In this document: positions 4,948 through 6,543 of the stretch, in pieces
Numbering within the stretch: the first letter of the stretch is position 1
How the letters are laid out: each line of letters begins with the position of its first letter
Assembly (NCBI GenBank): GCA_002418685.1
Contig: DIEP01000136.1
Coordinates: 1-6,543 of the forward strand
Reading direction: 5' to 3'
DNA length: 6,543 nucleotides
DNA from: Ignavibacteria bacterium UBA5771
Lineage (GTDB): Bacteria > Bacteroidota > Ignavibacteria > Kapaibacteriales > UBA2268
Made by a program: the position numbers and the translations under genes
Notes under the pieces: generated by a model
Seen by the model: the letters and a program-made list of their open reading frames with translations, nothing else
What the model was told of the DNA's origin: nothing
Databases searched by the model: none

Positions 4948-6543
4948 TTAATTCATAAATGCCCAATTAATTATAACTCGAAAGTGCCGACCAAGTTCAG
5001 GATAAAATGGAACATAATAATAATTTTGACCGAGTGCATTCCGAAATTCAGCACGGACATAAGCATCGCCCAATTTTAATCTTGCAAATAAATTTAACCC
5101 ATTTGTTTGGAAATTACTTTCATAAGGATTTGAGTAATATCCTGCATAACCCGGAAAATAGGAATATCCTTTGAAGGCAGACATAAATTCAAATTCAACG
5201 CCAACTTGTGCATCACTTCTTCCTACCTCTATTTGATAATAGCAACTTATTCCTCCATAAGCTTTTGGGTAAATTTCATCATTCGCTATATCATTTTTAG
5301 TATAATTTAATTGTGCAAATCCTTCAAAGACTATGTGCTTTATTGGTTCAAGTTTTATATTGAAATTCAAACCAAATATATTTTGCATTGACGAATTTTT
5401 ATAACTTGTTGAAAAATATTGCTGAGTTGTATCGGTTGAATCGATAGATTGAAAGAAAATTATTGGATTTTTTATTTGCCTTGCAAAAAGTTGTCCATTT
5501 GCTTCAATAGACTTCCATTTACCTGAAAATCCTAATATCCCAAGCAAATGATTTTCAGATTTAACATCTCCTTCAATTAATGATGGCATACGGTCAGAAT
5601 TAGAAACATCGATAAATATTTCCTTGCTAGAATCAGGTTTATATTCTAATTTAGCACCATACGAGAATGCTGTTTTGGAGAATTTTTGAGTAAAACGCGT
5701 TCCAAATGATACTTGAATATTTTTCGGAAAGTTGTACTTTATTAATTCGAAAAATGAATAATTAAATTTATATTCGCCTGCTAATAATTCAGATTGTTGC
5801 ACTTTAGAAAGGTATACATCAAAACCCAAACTTTCATAAAAATTCTTTATCTTTTTTTCATAAACAGTTGAGTTTCCTAAATAATAATCAAAATAATGAA
5901 ATGATTGATTGCTATCTAATGGTTTTGTGAATATATAATTCCCATCGTTAAATTTATTATCTGTATATGAAAAAAATAATTTGGAAGATATTGCAGTATT
6001 ATAATCATTGCCGAAAACTTTGTTGAAATCGAGAATTAAATTATTTCTTACAGTGCTTTCGTTGAAAGAATTTAATAAAACAATTGAGGCAATTGGATCG
6101 TAAAGATCTATATTGGATTTATAATCTACTCCTCCATTTTCACCAACAGAATAATCAAGATAGTTCTCGGACAGCGCGATATTTGTGCAGCTATCAATAT
6201 TATATCTAATAGAAGATCTCAAATTCCAACTTTTCAGATTTGAATTAGTAAATCTATCAGCCGAAGTTAAACTGCGAAATCCAAATGAGAAATTCCAATT
6301 TTTTGCAAAATTTTGAGAAAATATCCCGTCTGCACCAATAAAATCATCACTTGCTTGTGAATAAACAATCTTTGAATAAGGATTTTTTGTATTAAATACA
6401 TTTTCTTGAAAATTTATAAATACTCCATTTGCATTATCAGATAAAATGACAGCATCGGAACCAATAAATATTTGGGCATTTTCGATTTGTTCAGGAGGAA
6501 TTTGTGATAAATTGAAAATGCCAATATCTTGTTCATTCATCGG
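4948..6543 (-). CDS. TonB-dependent-receptor-like outer-membrane beta barrel, N-terminus missing
   Basis: The frame stays open through the right edge (6543-6541 reads Pro), so the ATG at 6540 is probably internal and the gene starts outside the window. About 531 codons are present. The first part resembles the end of a TonB plug: SQIPPEQIENAQIFIGSDAV, then NANGVFINF (about 6400-6510), comparable to the family pattern 'IP..qIE.ieil.G..s.lyG..a.GG.InI'. The rest alternates polar and aromatic residues with many Asn, Ser, Tyr and Phe, as expected for a 22-strand barrel. The C-terminus (4951-4992, GRHFRVIINWAFMN) after NALGQNYYYVPFYPE is typical of receptor last strands, though the final residue is Asn rather than Phe. 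It would sit in the outer membrane. The substrate cannot be read from sequence; a role in taking up muropeptides or sugars from the neighbouring enzymes is only a guess. A TonB-independent porin-like relative is the main alternative. Confidence 0.8.
   Translation of the reverse strand, partial: PMNEQDIGIFNLSQIPPEQIENAQIFIGSDAVILSDNANGVFINFQENVFNTKNPYSKIVYSQASDDFIGADGIFSQNFAKNWNFSFGFRSLTSADRFTNSNLKSWNLRSSIRYNIDSCTNIALSENYLDYSVGENGGVDYKSNIDLYDPIASIVLLNSFNESTVRNNLILDFNKVFGNDYNTAISSKLFFSYTDNKFNDGNYIFTKPLDSNQSFHYFDYYLGNSTVYEKKIKNFYESLGFDVYLSKVQQSELLAGEYKFNYSFFELIKYNFPKNIQVSFGTRFTQKFSKTAFSYGAKLEYKPDSSKEIFIDVSNSDRMPSLIEGDVKSENHLLGILGFSGKWKSIEANGQLFARQIKNPIIFFQSIDSTDTTQQYFSTSYKNSSMQNIFGLNFNIKLEPIKHIVFEGFAQLNYTKNDIANDEIYPKAYGGISCYYQIEVGRSDAQVGVEFEFMSAFKGYSYFPGYAGYYSNPYESNFQTNGLNLFARLKLGDAYVRAEFRNALGQNYYYVPFYPELGRHFRVIINWAFMN

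Noticed and set aside
6538..6540. ATG at 6540 as the true start of the receptor-like gene
   Set aside because: The frame remains open to the window edge, and the protein from this Met would lack a signal peptide and begin inside the plug, so the real start lies outside the window.
1..6543. Mobile elements, CRISPR arrays, tRNA genes or a defence system
   Set aside because: I saw no transposase motifs, terminal repeats, spaced repeat arrays, tRNA-like cloverleaf sequences or defence-domain proteins; all coding space is taken by four envelope-type proteins.

Overview
The window is AT-rich and holds four protein genes. Their outer-membrane, periplasmic and secreted character points to a Gram-negative member of the Bacteroidota/Chlorobiota assemblage. 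The pairing of an IgGFc-binding domain with a 'choice-of-anchor D'-like (ASH/HYDIN-type) immunoglobulin-like module is typical of Ignavibacteria and Candidatus Kapabacteria, so that is my best guess. It is an inference from domain style, because the window has no rRNA or other marker gene.

Layout, left to right. Positions 1-2050 (minus strand) carry most of a large secreted protein. It has a signal peptide, an IgGFc-binding-type beta domain, an Ig-like segment and the start of an ASH-like module; its C-terminus lies off the left edge. Positions 2051-2331 are a very AT-rich spacer. Positions 2332-3603 (minus) encode a secreted N-acetylmuramoyl-L-alanine amidase (Amidase_3 fold) with an N-terminal LysM-like region. 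Fifty bases away and divergent, 3654-4895 (plus) encodes a secreted DUF1343/NamZ-type exo-beta-N-acetylmuramidase (GH171). After a 52-base convergent gap, 4948-6543 (minus) is the C-terminal part of a TonB-dependent-receptor-like outer-membrane beta barrel, running off the right edge.

How the genes may work together: the amidase removes stem peptides from peptidoglycan and NamZ removes MurNAc from the non-reducing ends of peptide-free glycans. The two divergent genes therefore look like consecutive steps of periplasmic or extracellular peptidoglycan turnover. Their 50-base shared spacer is centred on a perfect 10-bp inverted repeat, each arm of which carries TAATTTTG, a match to the Bacteroidota -7 promoter consensus TAnnTTTG. 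It could be a bidirectional promoter or operator. The barrel and the IgGFc protein are both envelope or surface proteins, but nothing in the sequence ties them functionally to the peptidoglycan pair.

I found no RNA genes, mobile elements, CRISPR arrays or clear intrinsic terminators. Most of the window is conventional envelope biology. The points most worth a second look are the divergent amidase/NamZ pair with its symmetrical spacer, the internally repetitive IgGFc domain, and the degenerate plug end of the receptor-like barrel.
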